The position numbers were made by a program, and so were the translations under genes. The notes below the pieces were generated by a model. The model was not told the DNA's origin, did no database searches, and worked only from the letters and a program-made list of their open reading frames with translations. From Flavobacterium sp. KJJ (GTDB lineage: Bacteria; Bacteroidota; Bacteroidia; Flavobacteriales; Flavobacteriaceae), in the NCBI RefSeq assembly GCF_000708595.2, contig NZ_JARP01000003.1, forward strand, positions 186,001 to 250,000: a DNA stretch of 64,000 nt, given 5' to 3'. Within the stretch, counting starts at the first letter, position 1, and the number at the start of each line of letters is the position of its first letter. Shown one piece after another: positions 18,280 to 25,837 of the stretch.

Positions 18280-18381
18280 TTGTCATCCTGACGAAGGAAG
18301 GATCACACAAGTAATTCGACAAAGATTGAAGATATTCATTGCGGGGCTCCTGGTGTGATCCTTCCTTCGTCATGATGACAA
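18280..18381. repeat. Dispersed stem-loop element, copy 1 (GTCATCCTGA family)
   Basis: Arms 18280-18308 and 18353-18381 are complementary at 28 of 29 positions; the left arm starts with TTGTCATCCTGACGAAGGAA. The 44-nt loop contains TCGACAAAGATTG. A second, inverted copy lies at 63182-63282. The element sits between convergent genes and may act as a bidirectional terminator or be a small non-autonomous mobile repeat. Confidence 0.85.
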
Positions 18382-18421
18382 GATTGTGCTGAAAACTGAA
18401 ACTGAAAACTGAAACCTACAA

Positions 18422-19381
18422 TTACGGAATCAAAATAATCTTCCCTGTACTTTTTCTGCTTTCCAGATAATCATGCGCCAATTTTCCTTCTGATAATTTG
18501 AAAGAAGTGGGTTCTGAAAGTTTTATTTTTCCCTCAATAATCCAATTAAATAATTGATTTGATCTTTTGATTCTTTCTTCTTTTGAATTTAAATAACTCC
18601 ATAAATCGCCTCCGGTTAAAGTTTTAGAACCGTCCATCAGCATTCTAGGATCTACAGGTGCAGGATCACCGCCCGCCATTCCGAAGAAAACAACTTGACC
18701 GCATTCTTTTGTAACTTCAAAACTTTCCATCAAAGTACTTCCTATGCTGTCGTAAACGACATCAACGCCATTTTTATTAATTTTTAAAACTTCTGATTTC
18801 CAATCATCATTATACAAAAATACGTGATCAGCACCTTGTTCGTAAGCGACTTTTGCTTTGTCTGACGATGAGGTTAAACCAATAACGTTGGCTCCTAAAA
18901 GTTTGCTAATTTGTGTTAGAATCTGACCAACGCCGCCGGCAACGGCATGAATTAATACTGTTTCGCCTTCTTTAGTTTTGTGACTGTCAGTGGCTAAATA
19001 ATGAGCTGTTAAGCCTTGTAATAAAATAGAGGCTCCAGTCTCGAAAGAAATAGCATCTGGTAAAGGCAAGACGTGATTTGTATTGACTGCAACTAATTCT
19101 GCATTGGCGAAAGGAACATCGGCAAAAGCCACACGGTCGCCCACTTTGTATTCAGAATGATTATTGGCATCGACTACAATTCCTGCGCCTTCGTAACCGG
19201 CAATAAAAGGCGGATTTCCTTTTAAATGATAATTTCCTTTTCGTCTGTAAACATCTGCAAAATTTAACCCGATGGCTTTCATCTCGACTAAAATTTCATC
19301 TTTTTTTAATTGCGGATTAGGGATTTCTATATATTCTAAAACATTTGAATCTCCAAAAGAAGAGAAGGTAAGTGCTTTCAT
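18422..19381 (-). CDS. Quinone oxidoreductase / zinc-free medium-chain dehydrogenase
   Basis: This 319-residue protein belongs to the MDR superfamily, NADPH:quinone reductase (QOR) branch. N-terminal GroES-like part: 'IGLNFADVYRRKGNYHL' and 'GYEGAGIVVDA'. Rossmann part: 'LIHAVAGGVGQILTQISKLL', the AxxGxxG motif. The catalytic-zinc Cys/His ligands of alcohol dehydrogenases are missing, as in QORs. It should reduce quinones or enones with NADPH in the cytoplasm. It stands alone, convergent to the DUF6630-like gene. Confidence 0.9.
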   Translation of the reverse strand: MKALTFSSFGDSNVLEYIEIPNPQLKKDEILVEMKAIGLNFADVYRRKGNYHLKGNPPFIAGYEGAGIVVDANNHSEYKVGDRVAFADVPFANAELVAVNTNHVLPLPDAISFETGASILLQGLTAHYLATDSHKTKEGETVLIHAVAGGVGQILTQISKLLGANVIGLTSSSDKAKVAYEQGADHVFLYNDDWKSEVLKINKNGVDVVYDSIGSTLMESFEVTKECGQVVFFGMAGGDPAPVDPRMLMDGSKTLTGGDLWSYLNSKEERIKRSNQLFNWIIEGKIKLSEPTSFKLSEGKLAHDYLESRKSTGKIILIP

Positions 19382-19454
19382 TTTTCAGTATTTTTAAGAA
19401 AGCAAAGTTCGTGAAAAATTATTTGCAGTTTGAAAAGCTTTTGCTAAAACTGCC

Positions 19455-19488
19455 TAAAAAAACCTCGATTCTAATAGAAGCGAGGTTT
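19455..19488 (-). terminator. Terminator of the aminopeptidase gene
   Basis: Stem AAACCTCG (19460-19467) / CGAGGTTT (19481-19488), with inner ATTCT/AGAAG pairing. On the minus strand the stem is followed by a T run, so it suits the transcript arriving from 20991-19588. Confidence 0.75.
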
Positions 19489-19587
19489 GTATTTTTTTTG
19501 CCACAGATTAAAAGATTAAAAAGATTTTTTTAGAAATTTAGTAATAGAATCTGCAGAAAACCTTTTAATCTTTGGTAAAAAGGGCAA

Positions 19588-20991
19588 TTATATTTTAGGG
19601 AATTTCATGTCGTTGAAAGTACTTTTTTGTTTGGCTAAAGCTTCAATATCTTGCCATTTTCTTGGAGATTCTGCAGAAAGATTTTCGTATGAATCTTTTT
19701 TAATGGCAATATCATCCTCAATACGAACGCCAATATTCCACCATTTTTTATCACATTTACTGTTTGCCGGAATGTAGATTCCTGGCTCTACTGTCAAGAT
19801 CATATTTTCTTTTAATGTGCCCATGTAATTTCCTTTGTCATGAACATCTAAACCAAGAAAATGCGAACAGCCGTGCGGATAATAAATTCTCGCATCTTTA
19901 GGATCTGTAATGATTCCGAGTTTGATTAAGCCCGCAGCGATAACTTCTCTTGATCTTTTATTCAAATCTTGAATGGGAGTCCCTTCTTTGCAGATTTTAA
20001 AAACTTCTTCCTGAGCTTCATAAACCAATTGATAAATTGCCTTTTGCTCTTCAGTAAATTTTCCGTTTGCTGGAATTGTTCTGGTAACATCCGCAGAGTA
20101 ACCGTGATATTCAGATCCAACATCCATTAATAATAACTGATTGTCCATTTTTGTAGCGCTGTTTTCTCCGTAATGTAAAATACAGCCATTCGCTCCAGCT
20201 CCAACAATCGGAGGATAACCTTCGTCTTCAGCACCGTATTTTCTGTGAATGTAAGCGTGAATTCCGTCAGCTTCGTTTTCACTCATATCAGGACCAACCG
20301 CTTTCATAACTTCATTATGTGCAACACACGAAAGTTTAACAGTTTTACGCATTAACTCCATTTCTTCAGGCGTTTTTATTTCGCGAAGAGAATTGGTAAT
20401 ATTTGTAAATAAATCTATAGATGCTTCATTTTCTGTAGTAATTCCGGCTTTGCTTTTGAAAATTTGAAGCAATCCAAAAAGATCAAAACCACTTTTATTT
20501 CCTTCAAGATCTGTTGGAATTTTGTCGTAAATGATTTTATCAAATTTTTTAAAATCGATGCCAAAAGCATTAAAATCATTACCATTATAAACGGTAGAAA
20601 AACCAAGTTTAGATTTAGCACCTTCGACTCCTAAACGCCTTCCTGTCCACATTTCTTTTCCTGCATTTCGTTCTCTCACAAAAAGCACTTCATTATATTT
20701 TTCAGTACCCTGTGCTTCTTTAAAAAGTAATAAAACAGCATCTGCTTCTTTGTATCCAGTTAAGTAAAACATATCGGGATTTTGATGATAATTGTAATTG
20801 ATGTCTTTTGAGAAAACTCGCTCCGGATATGAAAAAATTACAGCTACAGAATTAGCAGGCATTAAATTTCTAAAAGCCTCTCTTCGGCCTTTGTGAAATT
20901 CTTTTGAAAGATAATCTGTAGGCAAATTTTCTTGAGAATGAACTTGAGAAACAGTAATTAAGAAGGCAAATAATAAAAGAAATTGCTTCAT
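19588..20991 (-). CDS. Xaa-Pro aminopeptidase, M24B family, exported
   Basis: This 467-residue metallopeptidase has a signal peptide (1-19, 'VSQVHSQ'), unlike cytoplasmic E. coli PepP. The aminopeptidase P N-terminal domain (about 28-165) includes 'DFYYLTGY'-like 'PDMFYLTGYKEADAVL'. The M24 pita-bread domain (about 205-445) has 'YGAEDEGYPPIVGAGANGCI' with 'LLLMDVGSEYHGYSADVTRT' (two Asp metal ligands), 'YPHGCSHFLGLDVHD' (His) and 'LTVEPGIYI' (Glu). It releases N-terminal residues before proline from peptides in the periplasm. Confidence 0.93.
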   Translation of the reverse strand: MKQFLLLFAFLITVSQVHSQENLPTDYLSKEFHKGRREAFRNLMPANSVAVIFSYPERVFSKDINYNYHQNPDMFYLTGYKEADAVLLLFKEAQGTEKYNEVLFVRERNAGKEMWTGRRLGVEGAKSKLGFSTVYNGNDFNAFGIDFKKFDKIIYDKIPTDLEGNKSGFDLFGLLQIFKSKAGITTENEASIDLFTNITNSLREIKTPEEMELMRKTVKLSCVAHNEVMKAVGPDMSENEADGIHAYIHRKYGAEDEGYPPIVGAGANGCILHYGENSATKMDNQLLLMDVGSEYHGYSADVTRTIPANGKFTEEQKAIYQLVYEAQEEVFKICKEGTPIQDLNKRSREVIAAGLIKLGIITDPKDARIYYPHGCSHFLGLDVHDKGNYMGTLKENMILTVEPGIYIPANSKCDKKWWNIGVRIEDDIAIKKDSYENLSAESPRKWQDIEALAKQKSTFNDMKFPKI

Positions 20992-21092
20992 TTTTTGTGG
21001 TTTTTTATTGATTATTTTAGTTTTTTGATCGTCGCAAATTACAAAAAATATGAATTGCTAATTTTAGAAAAAAAAGTTCGCGGGACTTGTAT

Positions 21093-21120
21093 AAAAAAAA
21101 CCGTCCATAAAAATGGACGG
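21093..21120 (-). terminator. Terminator of the msrB-msrA operon
   Basis: Perfect stem CCGTCCAT (21101-21108) / ATGGACGG (21113-21120) with an AAAA loop. The adjacent A8 run becomes the U tract when read on the minus strand. Confidence 0.85.
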
Positions 21121-21149
21121 CAAGAGTAATTGACAATTAATATTAACCA

Positions 21150-21758
21150 CTATTTCTTTTTGAGTTTGTCTTTAAAGACTTTCTCGAATTTTTCTAATTT
21201 AGGCTGAATTACCATTTTGCAATAGGGTTGGCTTTTATTGTTTGCATAATAATTCTGATGATAATCTTCGGCTTTATAGAATACTTTAAAAGGTTCAACT
21301 TTTGTAACTATTGGATTATTGTAGACCTTTGCTTTGTTAAGGTCGGCAATAATGCTTTCGGCTGCTTTTTTCTGTTCTTCATTTTTATAAAAAATTACAG
21401 AACGATATTGTGTGCCAACATCCGCCCCTTGTCTGTTTAAGGTTGTTGGGTCGTGAACAGTAAAAAAGACTTGAAATATTTCATTAATATCGGTTACGTT
21501 TTTATCGTACGTTATTTGAACAACTTCGGCGTGTCCGGTTGTTCCTGTGCAAACTTCTTCGTAAGTTGGGTTTGCAACTTTTCCTCCAGAGAAACCTGAA
21601 ACAACAGATTTTACGCCGTTTAAATTTTCATACACAGCTTCAACGCACCAATAACAGCCTCCTCCAACTGTTATTGTTTCTAAATTTGGCGCTTTTTTAT
21701 TTTGAGAAAATCCGTTTAAGGATAAAGTTAAAAAACAGATTAAAAGTATATTTTTCAT
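21150..21758 (-). CDS. msrA: Peptide-methionine (S)-S-oxide reductase, exported
   Basis: This 202-residue enzyme has a cleavable signal peptide (1-19, 'LNGFSQ'). The MsrA active site is 'TVGGGCYWCVEAVYE' (catalytic C35, second C38); other signatures are 'VVSGFSGGKVANPTYEEVCTG' and 'GHAEVVQITYD'. It repairs the S epimer of methionine sulfoxide in periplasmic proteins. The start lies 7 nt downstream of msrB, so the two form one operon that covers both epimers. Confidence 0.95.
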   Translation of the reverse strand: MKNILLICFLTLSLNGFSQNKKAPNLETITVGGGCYWCVEAVYENLNGVKSVVSGFSGGKVANPTYEEVCTGTTGHAEVVQITYDKNVTDINEIFQVFFTVHDPTTLNRQGADVGTQYRSVIFYKNEEQKKAAESIIADLNKAKVYNNPIVTKVEPFKVFYKAEDYHQNYYANNKSQPYCKMVIQPKLEKFEKVFKDKLKKK

Positions 21759-21765
21759 TTGTAAA

Positions 21766-22323
21766 TTATTTTTGAGAATCAGGAATAAAATCTAGAGCAA
21801 TCGAGTTCATGCAGTAACGTTTTCCGGTTGGTTCCGGACCGTCGTCGAACAAATGTCCTAAATGTCCGCCACAACGTCCGCAAAGCGCTTCAATTCTTTC
21901 CATTCCGAGTGAATTATCATTTTTATAAACTACGCTTTTTTTATTGTCTTGTTCAAAAAAACTTGGCCATCCGCAGCTGCTTGAAAATTTAGCTCCAGAT
22001 CTAAAAAGTTTGTTTCCGCAAGAAGCGCAATAGTAGGTTCCTTTTTCGTCAGTGTTCCAATATTTTCCTGTAAAAGGTCTTTCGGTATCAGCTTCGCGCA
22101 TCACCGCGTAAACATCCTCCGGCAATACTTTTTTCCATTCTGCATCGCTTACATTTAGTTTCGTTGTATCAGTATTAGAATAATAAGGATTTCCGGGTTT
22201 ATTGATTTTGTTTTCCATCACAATTGTTTTGGTTTGTTCTTTTTTAGGGTTTTGTCCGCATGCCTGCAAAATAAAAAGCGGGATTAAAAAGCAAAGGCTG
22301 AAAATTTTGTTTTTTGTTTTCAT
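21766..22323 (-). CDS. msrB: Peptide-methionine (R)-S-oxide reductase, lipoprotein
   Basis: This 185-residue protein has a lipoprotein signal with lipobox 'LQAC' (Cys near 22). The MsrB domain has two zinc CxxC pairs ('CASCGNKLF' and 'CGRCGGHLGHLFDDGP') and the catalytic 'RYCMNSIALDF'. It reduces the R epimer of methionine sulfoxide and is probably anchored in a membrane facing the periplasm. It is the first gene of the msrB-msrA pair. Confidence 0.95.
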   Translation of the reverse strand: MKTKNKIFSLCFLIPLFILQACGQNPKKEQTKTIVMENKINKPGNPYYSNTDTTKLNVSDAEWKKVLPEDVYAVMREADTERPFTGKYWNTDEKGTYYCASCGNKLFRSGAKFSSSCGWPSFFEQDNKKSVVYKNDNSLGMERIEALCGRCGGHLGHLFDDGPEPTGKRYCMNSIALDFIPDSQK

Positions 22324-22593
22324 GATTTTATTAGGCTTTAATTCTGAATATCAAAGATACAACGAGAGTTGGTCTATTGATAGAGTATAATTTACAATTC
22401 AGATTTTTTTAAGTATGATTTAACGTTTTCTTATTTACGTAAAAGAGATCGGTTTAGTTTTTAAGGCTTGTTTTTAAAGGTTTTTATAAATAAAACTAGG
22501 ATTAACTTTTTGAATATAAGTTGTTTATGATGTTTGAATCTCGTTAAACTTTTCACAATCTTTCCTAGGATTTTCAAGCCATTTCTTTTTTCG

Positions 22594-22601
22594 TATTTTT
22601 G
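22594..22601 (+). promoter_or_regulatory. Candidate -7 element of the idi operon
   Basis: TATTTTTG fits TAnnTTTG and lies 17 nt before the idi ATG at 22619. The 295 nt between msrB and idi are otherwise AT-rich without a recognisable gene. Confidence 0.45.
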
Positions 22602-22618
22602 TTTGTTCAATAAGCCTT

Positions 22619-23146
22619 ATGATAGAAGAAAACGTAATATTAGTTAATCAAAAAGATGAACAAATTGGCTTGATGCCAAAATTAGAAGCACATGAAAAAG
22701 CACTTTTGCATCGCGCTTTTTCAGTCTTCATATTAAATAGTAAAAACGAAATCATGCTCCAGCAGCGTGCACATCAAAAATATCATTCGCCTTTGCTTTG
22801 GACGAATACTTGTTGCAGCCACCAGCGAGAAGGAGAAACAAATATTGAAGCAGGAAGCCGAAGATTGTTTGAAGAAATGGGTTTTAAAACTGAATTGAAA
22901 GAACTTTTTCATTTTATTTATAAAGCACCTTTTGATAACGGTTTGACAGAGCACGAACTTGATCATGTTATGATTGGATATTACAATGAGAATCCGAACA
23001 TAAATTTAGATGAAGTAGAAGCTTGGAAATGGATGAAGATTGAAGATGTAAAAAAAGATATTGATAAACAGCCCGAAATTTATACTGTGTGGTTCAAAAT
23101 AATATTTGATGAATTCTATCATTATTTGGAAGACCATAAGATTTAA
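22619..23146 (+). CDS. idi: Isopentenyl-diphosphate delta-isomerase (type I)
   Basis: This 175-residue Nudix-fold enzyme interconverts IPP and DMAPP for isoprenoid synthesis. Family motifs: 'LLWTNTCCSHQREGE' with the active-site Cys, a Nudix-like 'EAGSRRLFEEMGF', and 'ELDHVMIGYY' with the catalytic Glu region. The length is normal for type I enzymes. The gene heads a short operon: the PTPS-like gene starts 22 nt after it and bcp directly follows that. Confidence 0.95.
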   Translation: MIEENVILVNQKDEQIGLMPKLEAHEKALLHRAFSVFILNSKNEIMLQQRAHQKYHSPLLWTNTCCSHQREGETNIEAGSRRLFEEMGFKTELKELFHFIYKAPFDNGLTEHELDHVMIGYYNENPNINLDEVEAWKWMKIEDVKKDIDKQPEIYTVWFKIIFDEFYHYLEDHKI

Positions 23147-23168
23147 AACCTACTAACCAAAAACCTAA

Positions 23169-23582
23169 ATGAAAGTAACCATATCAAGAAAAGCACATTT
23201 TAATGCTGCACATCGACTGCACAGGAAGGATTGGACATTTGAAAAAAACGATGCTGTTTTTGGAAAATGCAACAATCCTAATTTTCACGGTCATAACTAT
23301 GGTTTAACAGTAAGTGTTACAGGAAAAATTGACCCAGAAACTGGTTTTGTTTTAGATGTGAAAGTATTAGCGGATATTATACGTGAAGAAGTAGAAGTAC
23401 CGTTTGATCACAAAAATCTGAATCTGGATGTTCCGGAATTTCAAGATTTAAATCCGACAGCTGAAAATATTGCCGTTGTGATATGGAATAAAATTAAAAA
23501 AAGAATTCATCCCGATTTTAATTTAGAAATCGTGCTGAATGAAACGGACCGCAATTTTGTAACTTATAAAGGAGAAGAATAA
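23169..23582 (+). CDS. 6-pyruvoyl-tetrahydropterin synthase family enzyme (PTPS/QueD)
   Basis: This 137-residue T-fold enzyme has the zinc His residues in 'AHFNAAHRLHRKDW' and 'NFHGHNYGLTV', and the C-terminal 'NETDRNFVTYKGEE'. The catalytic Cys lies in C-x5-HGH ('CNNPNFHGHNY'). That spacing is the one of true 6-pyruvoyl-tetrahydropterin synthases, while E. coli QueD has C-x3-HGH. It may therefore act in tetrahydropterin synthesis rather than, or besides, queuosine synthesis. The TAA ends directly before the bcp ATG. Confidence 0.88.
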   Translation: MKVTISRKAHFNAAHRLHRKDWTFEKNDAVFGKCNNPNFHGHNYGLTVSVTGKIDPETGFVLDVKVLADIIREEVEVPFDHKNLNLDVPEFQDLNPTAENIAVVIWNKIKKRIHPDFNLEIVLNETDRNFVTYKGEE

Positions 23583-24041
23583 ATGTCATTAAAAATAGGA
23601 GATATAGTTCCGAATTTTACTGCTAAAGATAGTCACGGAGAAATTTTTGAAAGCAAAAGTGTTTTAGGTCGAAAGCCTCTAGTGATTTATTTTTACCCAA
23701 AAGACAATACCCCTGGCTGTACTACTGAGGCTTGCAGTTTTCGTGATCAATACGAAGACTTTAAAGATTTAGGAGCAGAAGTCATCGGGATTAGCAGTGA
23801 CAGTGTCAAATCGCACAATAAATTTGCCAATAAACATAAACTGCCTTTCATTTTATTATCAGATCAAGATAAAAGATTAAGACACCTTTTTGGAGTCCGC
23901 GATACTTTATTTGGACTTTTGCCAGGAAGAGTAACGTATGTTATTGATAAAAATGGCGTCGTGATTTATATTTTTGACAGTATGAATGCTGCAAAACATA
24001 TTTCGAAAGCACTTGAAACAATTAAAGAATTGGTACTGTAA
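23583..24041 (+). CDS. bcp: Thioredoxin-dependent peroxiredoxin, BCP/PrxQ type
   Basis: This 152-residue peroxidase has the PrxQ active site 'PGCTTEACSFRD', with peroxidatic C46 and resolving C51 five residues on. 'PLVIYFYPKDNTPGCT' and 'AEVIGISSDS' are family hallmarks. It reduces hydroperoxides in the cytoplasm using thioredoxin. It is immediately next to the PTPS-like gene (no intergenic base) in the idi operon. Confidence 0.95.
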   Translation: MSLKIGDIVPNFTAKDSHGEIFESKSVLGRKPLVIYFYPKDNTPGCTTEACSFRDQYEDFKDLGAEVIGISSDSVKSHNKFANKHKLPFILLSDQDKRLRHLFGVRDTLFGLLPGRVTYVIDKNGVVIYIFDSMNAAKHISKALETIKELVL

Positions 24042-24102
24042 ATTAAATAAATAGTAGTACCTTTTTGTTTATTAAATTAAAATATTAGCCTAAACTTAAA
24101 AT

Positions 24103-25071
24103 ATGAAACCAAATTTATACCCGTTACAATTTGATCCCATCCTTAAAGAAAGAATATGGGGAGGAGAAAAACTTAAAACAATTTTAAACAAACCTATTAC
24201 GTCTAAAATTACAGGCGAAAGCTGGGAATTATCTACTGTCGAAGGAGATGTAAGTACCGTTGCAAACGGAGTTTTGAAAGGAAAATCATTGATGGAACTT
24301 ATTGATGAAACACCAAATGAAATTCTAGGAACTGAAGTTTACAAACGTTTCGGAAAGCAATTTCCGTTGCTTTTTAAATATTTAGATGCCCGCGAAGATC
24401 TTTCTATACAAGTTCACCCGAATGATAAACTAGCAAAAGAACGTCATAATTCTTTTGGTAAGACTGAAATGTGGTATGTGATGCAAGCTGATGCTGATTC
24501 TAGAATTATTGTTGGTTTTAAAGAAAATTCAAGTAAAGAAGAATATTTAAAACATTTACATGATAATACACTTGTTTCGATTTTAGATGATGTGAAAGCA
24601 AAATCAGGAGATGTTTTCTTTTTAGAAACAGGGACTGTTCATGCTATTGGTGCGGGTTTAGTTGTTGCTGAAATTCAGCAGACATCTGATATTACATATC
24701 GTTTATACGATTTTGACAGAGTAGATGCTCAAGGAAATAAAAGAGAACTGCATGTTGATTTGGCACTTGATGCAATTAATTATAATAAAGTACATACTCA
24801 AAAAAAATACGAAACAAAAACGAATACTTCAAATGCAGTAGTTGATTGTCCTTATTTTACAACGAATTTTATTCCGTTAGAAGGAAAGGACGAAGTTTCT
24901 AAATCTGGAGAAACATTTACAGTTTATATGTGTATTGAAGGAAGTTTTGAAATTGAATTTGACGGATTCAAACAAACCTATACTAAAGGTGATACTGTTT
25001 TGGTTCCAGCTGCGATAAATGCATTTATTTTAAGCGGAAAAGCTTCAATTTTAGAAATTTACATTTCATAG
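24103..25071 (+). CDS. manA: Mannose-6-phosphate isomerase, class I
   Basis: This 322-residue cupin enzyme interconverts fructose 6-phosphate and mannose 6-phosphate, feeding GDP-mannose and GDP-fucose for glycans. Zinc ligands are in 'LSIQVHPNDKLA' (Gln, His), 'KTEMWYVMQA' (Glu) and 'LETGTVHAIGAGLVVAEIQQ' (His). It is of the short, Bacillus-type class I form. It is likely to support the polysaccharide locus at the left of the window, but is not linked to it. Confidence 0.93.
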   Translation: MKPNLYPLQFDPILKERIWGGEKLKTILNKPITSKITGESWELSTVEGDVSTVANGVLKGKSLMELIDETPNEILGTEVYKRFGKQFPLLFKYLDAREDLSIQVHPNDKLAKERHNSFGKTEMWYVMQADADSRIIVGFKENSSKEEYLKHLHDNTLVSILDDVKAKSGDVFFLETGTVHAIGAGLVVAEIQQTSDITYRLYDFDRVDAQGNKRELHVDLALDAINYNKVHTQKKYETKTNTSNAVVDCPYFTTNFIPLEGKDEVSKSGETFTVYMCIEGSFEIEFDGFKQTYTKGDTVLVPAAINAFILSGKASILEIYIS

Positions 25072-25093
25072 CGCGTAATCTAAAGATTATGTG

Positions 25094-25101
25094 TACTTTT
25101 G
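25094..25101 (+). promoter_or_regulatory. Candidate -7 element for the 88-aa gene
   Basis: TACTTTTG fits TAnnTTTG and lies 26 nt before the ATG at 25128. No clear TTG -33 was found. Confidence 0.4.
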
Positions 25102-25127
25102 CAGACGCAAATTAAAATTAAAATAAA

Positions 25128-25394
25128 ATGGCAAACGTTAAAAATTTAAAAAAAGACATCAACTTCGTATTAGGAGATATTATTGAGGCAATTTACTTAT
25201 TCGAAATGTCTACAACAGGAAATCCTACTCCAGAAACGAATGCTTTGATCGATCAAGCTATTGCTGCATTTGATACTTTGATCACAAAAGTGAATGCTAA
25301 AAACGTTGAAAACAAAAAAGCACACTTCAAACAAATCAATGTTGAATTGGAAGAAACTGCTAATCAATTGATTGCTAAAATCAACGAATTGTAA
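25128..25394 (+). CDS. Small helical conserved hypothetical protein, 88 aa
   Basis: The protein is predicted to be almost wholly alpha-helical and soluble: 'NLKKDINFVLGDIIEAIYLF', a Pro/Thr turn near 30-37, then 'NALIDQAIAAFDTLITKVN' and 'VELEETANQLIAKINEL'. Heptad-like spacing suggests a helical hairpin or bundle. I know homologous small proteins in Flavobacteriia only as hypotheticals. It has its own candidate promoter and lies just upstream of the tRNA-Thr pair. Function is not known. Confidence 0.75.
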   Translation: MANVKNLKKDINFVLGDIIEAIYLFEMSTTGNPTPETNALIDQAIAAFDTLITKVNAKNVENKKAHFKQINVELEETANQLIAKINEL

Positions 25395-25427
25395 GCGAAA
25401 AAAAGTATAAAAAAGTGCAAATTTATT

Positions 25428-25457
25428 TTGGTAAAACGAAAAACCGCTTTATATTTG
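25428..25457 (+). promoter_or_regulatory. Promoter of tRNA-Thr unit 1
   Basis: TTG at 25428-25430, 19 nt spacer, TATATTTG at 25450-25457. This is a near-perfect flavobacterial promoter; the tRNA begins 16 nt downstream. Confidence 0.85.
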
Positions 25458-25472
25458 CACCCGTAATGAGTC

Positions 25473-25546
25473 GCCAGCGTAGCTCAGTTGGCTAGAGCAG
25501 CTGATTTGTAATCAGCAGGTCGTGGGTTCGAGTCCCTCCGCCGGCT
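25473..25546 (+). tRNA. tRNA-Thr (anticodon TGT), copy 1
   Basis: A 74-nt cloverleaf. Anticodon arm CTGAT-TTTGTAA-ATCAG has anticodon TGT, which reads ACA and other ACN threonine codons. The D arm is GCTCAGTTGGCTAGAGC and the T loop TTCGAGT. The acceptor stem GCCAGCG / CGCCGGC has an A4-C69 mismatch, and the T stem has a T50-T64 mismatch. CCA is not encoded. The unit has its own promoter and terminator. Confidence 0.95.
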
Positions 25547-25554
25547 CAACATAA

Positions 25555-25582
25555 AACCATCACTTTTAGTGGTGGTTTTTTT
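25555..25582 (+). terminator. Terminator of tRNA-Thr unit 1
   Basis: Stem AACCATCAC (25555-25563) / GTGGTGGTT (25569-25577), loop TTTTA, then a T run. Confidence 0.9.
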
Positions 25583-25607
25583 ATTTAAAATAAGAGGCAA
25601 ATTTATT

Positions 25608-25638
25608 TTGGAAAATACAAAAAACCATTTTATATTTG
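25608..25638 (+). promoter_or_regulatory. Promoter of tRNA-Thr unit 2
   Basis: TTG at 25608-25610, 20 nt spacer, TATATTTG at 25631-25638. The block around TTG and the -7 box is copied from unit 1, while the spacer between them has diverged. Confidence 0.85.
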
Positions 25639-25653
25639 CACCCGTAATGAGTC

Positions 25654-25727
25654 GCCAGCGTAGCTCAGTTGGCTAGAGCAGCTGATTTGTAATCAGCAGG
25701 TCGTGGGTTCGAGTCCCTCCGCCGGCT
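25654..25727 (+). tRNA. tRNA-Thr (anticodon TGT), copy 2
   Basis: Identical in all 74 positions to the copy that starts 181 nt upstream, including the A4-C69 and T50-T64 mismatches. The flanks are also copied, so the whole promoter-tRNA-terminator unit was duplicated in tandem. Confidence 0.95.
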
Positions 25728-25735
25728 CAACGTAA

Positions 25736-25766
25736 AACCATCACTTTTTAGTGGTGGTTTTTTTTT
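25736..25766 (+). terminator. Terminator of tRNA-Thr unit 2
   Basis: Same AACCATCAC / GTGGTGGTT stem as in unit 1 with a loop one T longer, then a T8 run. Confidence 0.9.
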
Positions 25767-25790
25767 GGAATAATTTTAAAAAAAACATAA

Positions 25791-25823
25791 AAAAAAGCCC
25801 TGAAGTATTCAGGGCTTTTTTTT
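25791..25823 (-). terminator. Bidirectional terminator, DUF4369 lipoprotein gene
   Basis: Stem GCCCTGAA (25797-25804) / TTCAGGGC (25808-25815) with a short GTA loop; A run before and T run after, so it works on both strands. Confidence 0.9.
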
Positions 25824-25837
25824 ATGTGATAGGGAAA

